A DNA stretch of 22,481 nt from an uncultured Bacteroides sp. (lineage in GTDB: Bacteria > Bacteroidota > Bacteroidia > Bacteroidales > Bacteroidaceae), in NCBI GenBank assembly GCA_958453305.1, contig CAUDXH010000025.1, positions 1 to 22,481 of the forward strand, read 5' to 3'. The notes below the pieces were generated by a model. That model made no database searches. It was not told the DNA's origin and saw only the letters and a list, made by a program, of their open reading frames with translations. A program made the translations under genes and the position numbers. Positions 13,104 to 20,379 of the stretch are shown here, piece after piece. The stretch's first letter is position 1. Each line of letters starts with the position of its first letter.

Positions 13104-13960
13104 TTCTTTGCAATTCTTTTAGCTAATAAATTCAAGCACAACACAAAAGTCAACAGGAACAAAGACGCTCCCCAAATAAGACTTTGCAGGTTCGGGTCGT
13201 TAAAAAACTCCCAAATCAGCAGCGGAACGGCTGACATCGGACGTGACACATTCCAGCTGATAGCTGCGCCTCCTAAGGCTGTAAACATCAGCGGAGCAGT
13301 TTCACCGACCACACGCGAGATGGCCAACAATATTCCCGTAAAAATACTTCCCAATGCCGAAGGAAGCATCACCTGAAGCATCACTCTCCAATAACTCCCT
13401 CCCAAAGCCAGTCCGGCTTCTTTCAATGTCTCGGGCAGTACTTTCATAGTTTCTTCCGTAGAACGGATAATCAAAGGAAGCATCATAATAAATAGAGCCA
13501 CACTACCGGCAAAAGCGGAATAACCTTTCATCGGGACAACCACCCATATATAGGTAATGATACCGATAATGATTGAAGGAGTTCCCTGAAGAAGGTCGGT
13601 GAGATAACTCACAATCACCGCAAACCAGTTTTTGCGATATTCCGACAAGCAGATTCCACAAAAAATACCTACCGGTATAGCTACTACAGCCGCCATAAAC
13701 AACATCAGGAATGTACCTACAATACCATTAGCGATTCCACCTGGAATGGCTTCACCTGCCGCAGTAGCCATCATGGCTTTATAAGCATTCGGTGTGGCTT
13801 CTGTAAAAAACGACCATCCCAACTGACGCCATCCCTTTATAAGCACTTCCCCTAAAATAGCCAGCAGCGGAATAGCTGTCAGTCCGGAGAAAAAGCATAC
13901 CAAAACATAAAGAAGCCTATTTTTAAGGACTCGGATACGTATATTATTTTCGTTTACCAT
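13091..13960 (-). CDS. pstA: Phosphate ABC transporter permease PstA
   Basis: Inner-membrane permease of 289 aa with about six helices, starting with RLLYVLVCFFSGLTAIPLLA. The binding-protein-dependent permease (EAA) loop reads LKEAGLALGGSYWRVMLQVM, just before the last helices, and GTPSIIIGI is the usual Pst motif. The frame extends to a GTG at 13999 inside pstC, but the ATG at 13960 is preceded by AAGAAG and gives the family's length (E. coli PstA 296 aa), so I use 13960. It then lies 22 nt after the pstC stop, and its own end overlaps pstB by 13 nt. It pairs with PstC to form the channel. Confidence 0.94.
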   Translation of the reverse strand: MVNENNIRIRVLKNRLLYVLVCFFSGLTAIPLLAILGEVLIKGWRQLGWSFFTEATPNAYKAMMATAAGEAIPGGIANGIVGTFLMLFMAAVVAIPVGIFCGICLSEYRKNWFAVIVSYLTDLLQGTPSIIIGIITYIWVVVPMKGYSAFAGSVALFIMMLPLIIRSTEETMKVLPETLKEAGLALGGSYWRVMLQVMLPSALGSIFTGILLAISRVVGETAPLMFTALGGAAISWNVSRPMSAVPLLIWEFFNDPNLQSLIWGASLFLLTFVLCLNLLAKRIAKKWKI

Positions 13961-13982
13961 AATCTTCTTTTTATTGACTGAA

Positions 13983-14840
13983 TCAGACGTGACGGGCACG
14001 ACGAATCATTATCTTACCAATCATATTAATAACAGCGGTAATCAAGAACAGCAGCAGCCCGATAGCAATCAGTGAAGACAGCTTCAAGCCGTCGGCCTCA
14101 CCAAACTGATTGGCAATGATACTTGCCATCGTATTTCCCGTCGTACGCAAGGTTTCCGGCATCTGATTGGTATTTCCAATCAGCATCGTAACCGTCATCG
14201 TTTCACCCAATGCGCGTCCGATAGCCAATATATAAGCAGAAAAGATACCCGATCCTGCCATCGGAAACACCACTCTACGGATTACTTCAGCACGGGTAGC
14301 TCCCATAGCATAAGCTCCTTCTTTCAGATCAGACGGCACCATTTTGATAAACTCGGCACTTAAAGAAGCTGCATATGGAACAATCATAATGGCCAAAACA
14401 AAGGCTGCCGTCAAAATACCTGAACCCTGAGGTGAAAGGTTCAAATGCATAAACACATTACGCAATACGTAAAATCCCCACAGACCGTAAATAATAGAAG
14501 GAATACCTGCGAGCAAATCGGTTACAGTTCCTAATATCGTAGCGATTTTCTTTCCCCGGAAATATTCGCCGGTAAAAAGAGCCACAGGCAGAGAAAAAGG
14601 AATACACATAAGCAAAGCCAGGAAGGTGGTAAGCAGTGTTCCGGTAATAAAAGGTAATGCTCCATAGCTTTCTTTCCCGGCTGTAGTAACCCAGTCATCA
14701 GAGAATACAAAATTCCAAAAGCCAAACTCTTTAAAGGCTCCCGCTGAATCAATGGTAAGCGAATAAACGATACCTCCTCCTATGATTGGAATGACAATGG
14801 CCGACAGGATAAGTAAAACCCGAAATAGTTTATCTTGCAT
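13983..14840 (-). CDS. pstC: Phosphate ABC transporter permease PstC
   Basis: Inner-membrane permease of 285 aa with about six helices and the EAA loop DLKEGAYAMGATRAEVIRRVVF followed by the family's IGRALGETMTV. LAGIPSIIYGLWGF is the conserved Pst motif in the middle. It is somewhat shorter than E. coli PstC (319 aa), mostly in the N-terminal periplasmic part. It forms the channel with PstA. The 114-nt gap to pstS upstream is by far the largest in the cluster and contains a perfect 15-bp inverted repeat, so pstS and pstCAB may not be expressed equally. Confidence 0.95.
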   Translation of the reverse strand: MQDKLFRVLLILSAIVIPIIGGGIVYSLTIDSAGAFKEFGFWNFVFSDDWVTTAGKESYGALPFITGTLLTTFLALLMCIPFSLPVALFTGEYFRGKKIATILGTVTDLLAGIPSIIYGLWGFYVLRNVFMHLNLSPQGSGILTAAFVLAIMIVPYAASLSAEFIKMVPSDLKEGAYAMGATRAEVIRRVVFPMAGSGIFSAYILAIGRALGETMTVTMLIGNTNQMPETLRTTGNTMASIIANQFGEADGLKLSSLIAIGLLLFLITAVINMIGKIMIRRARHV

Positions 14841-14869
14841 AAATCAGCATTTTAAAGTTTAAAGTTCCG

Positions 14870-14938
14870 GAGTTTATAAGTTTGTCAGTTTCTTCTCAGT
14901 AATTACCGGGCAACAACCACATCCAAACTTATAAACTC
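14870..14938. repeat. Perfect 15-bp inverted repeat between pstS and pstC
   Basis: GAGTTTATAAGTTTG (14870-14884) is matched exactly by CAAACTTATAAACTC (14924-14938) across a 39-nt loop. In the leftward pst message it would form a stable stem-loop just downstream of the pstS stop. There is no T run on either side, so it is not a standard terminator. The likely roles are 3'-end protection or processing of the pstS message. Confidence 0.85.
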
Positions 14939-14954
14939 AAGAAGCCCACACTCA

Positions 14955-16019
14955 TTACTTCAATATAGGTTGTCCGTCGTAAGTCACCGTTTTCAGGTTC
15001 TGAAGGCTCTGTTCAACGGCTTTCTTAGGAAGTGGTGCATAGTGTACCTGTGCTGTAGTTTGCTGGATGCTGTCACTCAAGATATACATCATCAGGTCAA
15101 GAGTAGCTTCTGCCTGAGCTTTTGTACGGCTTGAATAATTTTGTTCCTGATAAATCAACAACCAGGTAAAGCAACTGATAGGATAAGCTCCGTCGGCATC
15201 AGCATCCGTGATAGAGCAACGGGTATCTTGGGGAATATCGCCTGCTGCAGCTGAAATGCTTTCAGTAGAAGGAGTTATCAATTCTCCACGTTTATTCATG
15301 ACGCTGGCATACGAAATTTTCTGTGCAAAGGCATACTCAGAACCGATGTAGCCTAATGAATAAGGAGTCTGAGCTATAATGCCGGCTACGCCCGGATTTC
15401 CTTTTGCAGCCTGTCCCACCGGGAAATCAACTGTTTTTCCTGCTCCGAATGTATTCTTCCAGTTTTCACTTACCTTACTAAGATAATCGGTAAAAACAAA
15501 GGTAGTTCCACTACCGTCTGAGCGATAAGCTAAAATAATTTTCTTGGCAGGAAGTTTCACTTCCGGATTCAATTTCTGCAAGCGAGCATCGTTCCAGTCG
15601 GTTATCTTGCCGGCATAAATATCAGCAATCACTTCACCTGAAAGATTCAACTTAACCACATCCGGCAAATTATAAGCCAATACAACCGCTCCCATGCAGG
15701 TCGGTACATGCACCACCGGCTGCATTTCTTTCATTTCTTTGTCGCTCAAGAACGCATCACTTCCAGCGAAGTCCACAATACCGTCTTTCAGGTTGCGTAC
15801 ACCTCCACCGCTTCCGATACCTCCATAAGATACTTTATCTGAATGATTTGTGCTGTAGTTTTCAAAAGACATATTGTAGAAGGGAAGAGGGAATGTTGCA
15901 CCGGCTCCTGTCAGTTCAACAGATTCACGTCCTTGACCATTTGCAGATTTTTGTCCACCGCAAGCAGCAAAAGCTATCGCCATTGCACCTGCAACTAAAG
16001 GTAAATAAAACTTTTTCAT
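14955..16019 (-). CDS. pstS: Phosphate-binding lipoprotein PstS
   Basis: Periplasmic phosphate-binding protein of 354 aa, membrane-tethered. The signal peptide ends in a lipobox FAAC with C20 as the lipidated residue, followed by GGQK. The phosphate pocket motifs are all present: GAGATFPLPFY near the start, GIGSGGG, DFAGSDA and RSDGSGTTFVF. Its stop lies 114 nt before pstC and its start 37 nt after the stop of the upstream porin gene, so porin and pstS are probably on one message. A stem-loop directly behind the gene could raise its share of mRNA, as binding proteins are usually needed in excess. Confidence 0.96.
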   Translation of the reverse strand: MKKFYLPLVAGAMAIAFAACGGQKSANGQGRESVELTGAGATFPLPFYNMSFENYSTNHSDKVSYGGIGSGGGVRNLKDGIVDFAGSDAFLSDKEMKEMQPVVHVPTCMGAVVLAYNLPDVVKLNLSGEVIADIYAGKITDWNDARLQKLNPEVKLPAKKIILAYRSDGSGTTFVFTDYLSKVSENWKNTFGAGKTVDFPVGQAAKGNPGVAGIIAQTPYSLGYIGSEYAFAQKISYASVMNKRGELITPSTESISAAAGDIPQDTRCSITDADADGAYPISCFTWLLIYQEQNYSSRTKAQAEATLDLMMYILSDSIQQTTAQVHYAPLPKKAVEQSLQNLKTVTYDGQPILK

Positions 16020-16056
16020 TACTTTAAATTTATATCAGTGTTTTTTATTGCTGTTT

Positions 16057-17040
16057 TTAGAGAGAGAAAGAGGCATTCAGATAAGCATAATACTGATTAG
16101 CCTTGACATCTTGTCTGGGTGACCACACACGGAAGTTCGGAGACAGTTTCACATATTTTCCCAACTTAAAGTCAGCCCCCACAATGCCTGCATTACCATC
16201 GTTTGCTTCATCCCATTTATCTTTAGAAGACAAATAATCCCAACGGCCAAACAAACCTACATTTTTAGCTACCTGTATCGTTGTATAAACTGAAACACCA
16301 CTGCGGTCATGTGTGTCAGTAAATGAAGCATTCGTCATATAGTTATACTCCGCAGCCACTGAGAAACAGGATTTTTTAAAACCCGCAAAGGCTGCCAAGT
16401 TTGTTGTTCCTTTTTGTCCGTCCTCCGAAGCTTCGTTATACGAGCCATATGCACGTACCGTCAAGCCATCAACCGGAGTCAGAGTCAAACCGGCTCCATA
16501 TTGTAGCCCGTCTTTTACCTGTACTTTCTTATAACCTTCACCATTTGCCAAAATTACATCGGCTGAAAGGTATTTATTAAAACGGTAAGCAGCCGAGATG
16601 GCTAAATCAGCACTGCTTCCAAACTTATATTCATCTTGAAACGACTTCATCACATAACGCTTGCCCCAGAAATCTTCTTGCACCTTAAACTGAGTTGTAC
16701 CAATCAATCCGGTATTCAGCGTCCATGCTCCATGCTGCCAAGTGAGCTGTGCGTTTTTGATATAGCCAATACGTTGATAATCATTCACATCTTTCGATTG
16801 ACCAAAATCCACTACTCCTTTTACTTTTAGTCCGTGCCCCAAGGTGTACTGATAACCCACGTAAGCACGTTCTAAATTAAATCCTCGTTCATCGTTTGTT
16901 GAACCAAATCCTGAATGGAAATCCGAAAAAATCGTAATAATCGCATCTCCCTTCTTGGTTTCTTTTTCTACTTTTCCTTGAGCGAATACCGGAAAAGCCA
17001 TACAGCCTATCAGTCCGGCTATAATCCACTGCTTCTTCAT
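16057..17040 (-). CDS. Outer-membrane porin, OprO/OprP-like phosphate porin candidate
   Basis: Protein of 327 aa with a signal peptide (about 1-20, ending VFAQ) and a barrel made of short amphipathic strands throughout, ending in YYAYLNASFSL. Motifs include ERAYVGYQYTLGHGLKVKGVVDFG and the paired strands GAWTLNTGLIGTTQFKVQ. The arrangement fits the 16-18-stranded phosphate-selective porins of Bacteroidetes. It is the first gene of the pst cluster, with pstS 37 nt behind it, so it likely lets phosphate cross the outer membrane under phosphate limitation. The function rests on the pst context plus general shape; specificity is not shown by the sequence. The upstream region has an inverted repeat suited to activator binding. 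Confidence 0.85.
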   Translation of the reverse strand: MKKQWIIAGLIGCMAFPVFAQGKVEKETKKGDAIITIFSDFHSGFGSTNDERGFNLERAYVGYQYTLGHGLKVKGVVDFGQSKDVNDYQRIGYIKNAQLTWQHGAWTLNTGLIGTTQFKVQEDFWGKRYVMKSFQDEYKFGSSADLAISAAYRFNKYLSADVILANGEGYKKVQVKDGLQYGAGLTLTPVDGLTVRAYGSYNEASEDGQKGTTNLAAFAGFKKSCFSVAAEYNYMTNASFTDTHDRSGVSVYTTIQVAKNVGLFGRWDYLSSKDKWDEANDGNAGIVGADFKLGKYVKLSPNFRVWSPRQDVKANQYYAYLNASFSL

Positions 17041-17067
17041 TCAATTGCTTATTTCTTTTTGACACTG

Positions 17068-17125
17068 CAAAGTTCGGATTTACATGTTACAAACCCGTTT
17101 CATTAACTTAAAATTCATGTAACAT
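17068..17125 (-). promoter_or_regulatory. Candidate regulated promoter and operator of the porin-pst operon
   Basis: On the minus strand GAACTTTG (plus 17068-17075) resembles a -7 element with one mismatch and lies 28 nt before the porin start. No TTTG is found at 19 nt; the nearest is at 14 nt. Upstream, an exact 8-bp inverted repeat ATGTTACA (17084-17091) / TGTAACAT (17118-17125) has centres 34 nt apart, about three helix turns. It would lie roughly at -15 to -57 relative to transcription start. A weak core promoter plus dyad sites is typical of activator-dependent control, and PhoB is the natural candidate. Confidence 0.5.
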
Positions 17126-17306
17126 TCAGGTCAACGCGATTTTCGCTCACCTTAGAAACTCTGCCTGCAAAACTTGTATTTATAAAAACTTCTTTGTTTC
17201 TTTGTGATTGAAGCTTACCGGTTATAAACGCTCATCATGGCAAGTAGCTTCGAACAATCTACCCGATTAAACGTTAACTCATATATCATTATATAATTAA
17301 AGTATT

Positions 17307-19424
17307 ATGGAAGAATTTACCCTGCTCTCCCCCCTTCTGATGACTATTGGCGGACTGATTATTGGTGCTATACTGAAATCCTTACTCAAGCATAGCCGCC
17401 TTCCTTATACCGTCGGACTGTTTCTCGTCGGGCTGGCAGTGGGTATATGTAACCGCTCCGGTCTTTTCCAGTTTTCAGAAAACCTTTCTGCATCTATTGA
17501 CTCTGTAGCAAATATCAACCCCGACCTGATTCTTTATCTTTTTCTTCCGGTACTTATTTTTGATGCTGCATACGAACTTAATTTGCACATATTCAAGAAG
17601 ACCTTGGCCAATGCAACCCTTCTGGCTGTTCCGGGACTGGTCATTTGTATGCTTCTCACCGGATTACTCCTCGTGGGAATTGGAGCTTGCGTACCGGGAT
17701 TCGAATCATGGACCTGGACCTTTGCGCTCATGTTCGGAGCTCTCATCAGTGCCACCGACCCGGTAGCCGTAGTAGCCTTGCTTCATGAACTGAAAACAAG
17801 CAAGCGTTTTTCCACTCTGGTAGACGCCGAGTCGCTGCTGAACGACGGAACCGGTATTGTCTGCTTCATGCTGTTTTTCGGTACTTATGCCGCCACGGGG
17901 GGAAGCGAAGACTCCCCTCTCATTGAATTTTTCCAAGTGGTAAGCATCAGTACGCTATTGGGCTTCTTCCTTGCCCGTCTGGTTATCTGGTTTATCACCC
18001 GAATCAACTCGGAAGAGATGATACAAAACAGTGTCATCATTCTTTCTGCCTATCTCACTTTTATATTCTCCCAATATTATCTGGGAGTATCGGGAGTCAT
18101 AGCCTTGCTTGCATTCGGGCTCACCATCACTTATGTAGGAAAACCGCGACTGAAACCTCAAGTAAATAACTTTATGGAACATTTTTGGGAATTACTCACT
18201 TACTTGGCCAACACACTTATTTTTATCATTGTGGGTGTGGTTATTGCCGAAAAAGTGGAATTCACATGGAGCGCATTCGGTATCTTGATTCTTATCTATG
18301 TGGCACTAAACATTTTCCGTTTTACCATGATTATGATACTTTATCCGGTTATGAAACGAATGGGATACGGCCTCAGCAAACGTGAATCGGTTATCCTTAC
18401 TTGGGGAGGTTTGCGCGGAGCCTTAGGAATGACTTTAGCTCTGATGGTTTCATATACTCCAGCTATTCCGGAGGAAATACGGAGCCAGATGTTGTTTTTT
18501 ACCGCCGGAATTGTTACGCTTACTTTAAGCGTGAATGCCACAACCACCCGGTGGCTACTCAATAAATTAGGGCTGATTCATGTTCCATCGGCTCGTATCA
18601 TGATGGAATACAACGTGCAAAAATCAATCCGTGAGAATTCAGAAAAGTATCTGGAGCAACTGAAAAAGCGAGAGGCTTTACAGGGTACTTCCTGGGAAAA
18701 AGTAAGCAACTATCTGTGTGACTCGCCTCAAGAGCCCCTTCGCACGGTGGGTACTCATGCACTGCTTACAGAAATACGCTTGCGTGTGCTCGACCGGGAG
18801 AAAGCTACTTGCCACAATATCTTCAATGAAGGTATTATCAAGCCTATGACCTTCAGAAAGCTGATGAACTCACTCGATGAGCTTTATGACCACGACGGCA
18901 CTTTCCCGCTTGACCAAAGGCAATCTATCTTCAGTTTCTGTAACCGGACTGACTTACTAAGCCGCATACACAAAAATCCGTATCTTCATGACCTTACCAG
19001 CTTTTACTTCCGTGAAAGCATCACACGGGTGTATGACTTGGGACGCGGATTTCTTATCCTGCAAAAAGAAAGCCTGAAGTTTTTAGAAGAATTAGATTCG
19101 TCATCACTGCTCAACAAAGAACAGGATACAGTGACTTCCATCCTGAAAGAAGAAGTCATGAGGAATATTGAGGCTATGAATCTGATCATAGAAAAATTAG
19201 CAGCCGACTTTCCGAAAGCCTACCGGTATGCCTTAACTCAAAAGTCAATCCGTATGCTTTTAAGACACGAAAGGTGCGTAATCCGCCAAATGGAGGATAA
19301 CGGTATTATTTCAGATAAAGATGCAGTAACGCTCTTGGAAAAGGTGGATGAACGCACAGATAAACTGAGCACATTCCGCCACACAATTCCGGGAACGATT
19401 CTTAGAAAAATATTCAGAGTATAA
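17307..19424 (+). CDS. CPA1-family Na+/H+ antiporter with long cytosolic C-terminal domain
   Basis: Membrane transporter of 705 aa. The N-terminal 420 residues form about 12-13 helices of the Na_H_exchanger domain. They contain the unwound-helix motif ISATDPVAVVALL with D151, the ion-binding DAESLLNDGTG with the N179-D180 pair that marks electroneutral CPA1 exchangers, and a late TWGGLRGALGMTLAL with its conserved Arg. The remaining 280 residues are soluble and mostly helical (KYLEQLKKREALQG..., FLEELDSSSLLNKE...), similar in size to the regulatory tails of NhaP2 or eukaryotic NHE proteins but without a domain I can name. It expels Na+ (or K+) in exchange for protons at the inner membrane. 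It is divergent from the porin-pst operon and 54 nt ahead of the DUF2007 gene. I find no clear TAnnTTTG promoter before it. Confidence 0.93.
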   Translation: MEEFTLLSPLLMTIGGLIIGAILKSLLKHSRLPYTVGLFLVGLAVGICNRSGLFQFSENLSASIDSVANINPDLILYLFLPVLIFDAAYELNLHIFKKTLANATLLAVPGLVICMLLTGLLLVGIGACVPGFESWTWTFALMFGALISATDPVAVVALLHELKTSKRFSTLVDAESLLNDGTGIVCFMLFFGTYAATGGSEDSPLIEFFQVVSISTLLGFFLARLVIWFITRINSEEMIQNSVIILSAYLTFIFSQYYLGVSGVIALLAFGLTITYVGKPRLKPQVNNFMEHFWELLTYLANTLIFIIVGVVIAEKVEFTWSAFGILILIYVALNIFRFTMIMILYPVMKRMGYGLSKRESVILTWGGLRGALGMTLALMVSYTPAIPEEIRSQMLFFTAGIVTLTLSVNATTTRWLLNKLGLIHVPSARIMMEYNVQKSIRENSEKYLEQLKKREALQGTSWEKVSNYLCDSPQEPLRTVGTHALLTEIRLRVLDREKATCHNIFNEGIIKPMTFRKLMNSLDELYDHDGTFPLDQRQSIFSFCNRTDLLSRIHKNPYLHDLTSFYFRESITRVYDLGRGFLILQKESLKFLEELDSSSLLNKEQDTVTSILKEEVMRNIEAMNLIIEKLAADFPKAYRYALTQKSIRMLLRHERCVIRQMEDNGIISDKDAVTLLEKVDERTDKLSTFRHTIPGTILRKIFRV

Positions 19425-19478
19425 CGTTCCGGGGAAAAACAAAACTTCCTTATCAAACCATAACAAAGAATTAAAGAT

Positions 19479-19892
19479 ATGAAAACAGTAAGAGTTTTCA
19501 CCTGCTATGACTCCTTTCAGGCACAAATCATCCAAGGAGCTTTGGAAAATGAAGGTATCGCTTCCGTCCTCCACAATATACATACTTCAGATGTATTGAG
19601 AGGTTTCGAAGCTTCATTCACCGAGATAGACATCTTAGTTTACGAAGATGACTATGAAAAAGCAAGGACGTTGCTCAAGAAAAACCAAATGATTCCGGAG
19701 GATTTAAAATATTGCCCATACTGCCACTCAGACGACATCAAGCTGACAGTAAGAAAAGGCAAACGCATACGGGCTCTGTTTTCAGCCCTGCTATCTATGC
19801 TGGCAGCAGCTCCTCCGGGAACCAATCACTGGGAGTACGTTTGCAATCACTGCAAAAAACATTTTGAAACGCCTACATCCAGCCCCGACTGA
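19479..19892 (+). CDS. DUF2007-type protein with C-terminal zinc ribbon
   Basis: Protein of 137 aa. The N-terminal 70 residues match the DUF2007 (putative signal-transducing protein) pattern: VRVFTCYDSFQAQIIQGALENEGI, then the ILVYEDDYEKARTLL end, a ferredoxin-like small fold. The C-terminal part has two CxxC knuckles, C79/C82 (CPYC) and C122/C125 (CNHC), about 40 residues apart, forming a likely zinc ribbon around a short basic and hydrophobic segment (RIRALFSALLSMLAAAPPG). The role of DUF2007 is not established. It follows the antiporter by 54 nt on the same strand and may be co-transcribed. It converges on the GNAT gene, whose stop is 10 nt away. Confidence 0.87.
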   Translation: MKTVRVFTCYDSFQAQIIQGALENEGIASVLHNIHTSDVLRGFEASFTEIDILVYEDDYEKARTLLKKNQMIPEDLKYCPYCHSDDIKLTVRKGKRIRALFSALLSMLAAAPPGTNHWEYVCNHCKKHFETPTSSPD

Positions 19893-19901
19893 CTCTGTCA
19901 T

Positions 19902-20204
19902 TTAAAGCGCACACGAGTGACCACCTGCAAAGTCTTCCCCTTTCTCACCTCCGTATTCAGGATGCCGTTCCAGCCATGCTACGGCATACGAACAGGTAGC
20001 AACTGCCTTTAAGTCTTTTTCACGGGCATAATCATAAGCTGCTTTTACCAAAGCAGACGCAATGCCCCGTCCCCCGATTTCTTCAGGAACAATCGTATGG
20101 CGAATATCAAGTGCCCCGTTTTCTATCCGGTAAGCCACATGTGCAAGCTGGCCTTCCACTTCTGTCCTGAACTGATTACGCAATGTATCATGAATGATTT
20201 CCAT
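19902..20204 (-). CDS. Small GNAT-fold acetyltransferase (YjdJ-like)
   Basis: Protein of 100 aa of the short GNAT group (Acetyltransf_CG type). The acetyl-CoA loop is GGRGIASALVKAA (about 44-56), preceded by strand LDIRHTIVPEEI and followed by the typical CSYAVAWLERHPEYG ending with its conserved Tyr-rich C-terminal part. It binds acetyl-CoA and probably acetylates a small molecule or amino group; the substrate is unknown. The length is that of the minimal family, so it is not truncated. It is convergent with the DUF2007 gene and divergent from the GH20 gene. No clear promoter element was found upstream. Confidence 0.87.
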   Translation of the reverse strand: MEIIHDTLRNQFRTEVEGQLAHVAYRIENGALDIRHTIVPEEIGGRGIASALVKAAYDYAREKDLKAVATCSYAVAWLERHPEYGGEKGEDFAGGHSCAL

Positions 20205-20333
20205 AAACTTCTGTCTTTAAAAGTTTGAAAGTAAGATACGAAAAAAGTATGAAACACCGATTAAATTCTTCTTAATTTTTATTTAAACTACAAATAAAGT
20301 CACCTATATGGAAACTAATTCACAATTATAGAC

Positions 20334-20341
20334 TATTTTTG
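20334..20341 (+). promoter_or_regulatory. -7 element (TATTTTTG) of the GH20 gene
   Basis: TATTTTTG matches TAnnTTTG exactly and lies 38 nt before the ATG at 20380. No TTTG is seen at the -33 position, so the promoter may be weak or activator-dependent. Confidence 0.65.
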
Positions 20342-20379
20342 CCAATGAAATAAACCTTTTAACAAAACAATTAATTACC

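Noticed and set aside
13961..13999. Upstream start (GTG at 13999) for pstA overlapping pstC
   Set aside because: The ATG at 13960 has a purine-rich AAGAAG ahead and matches family length.
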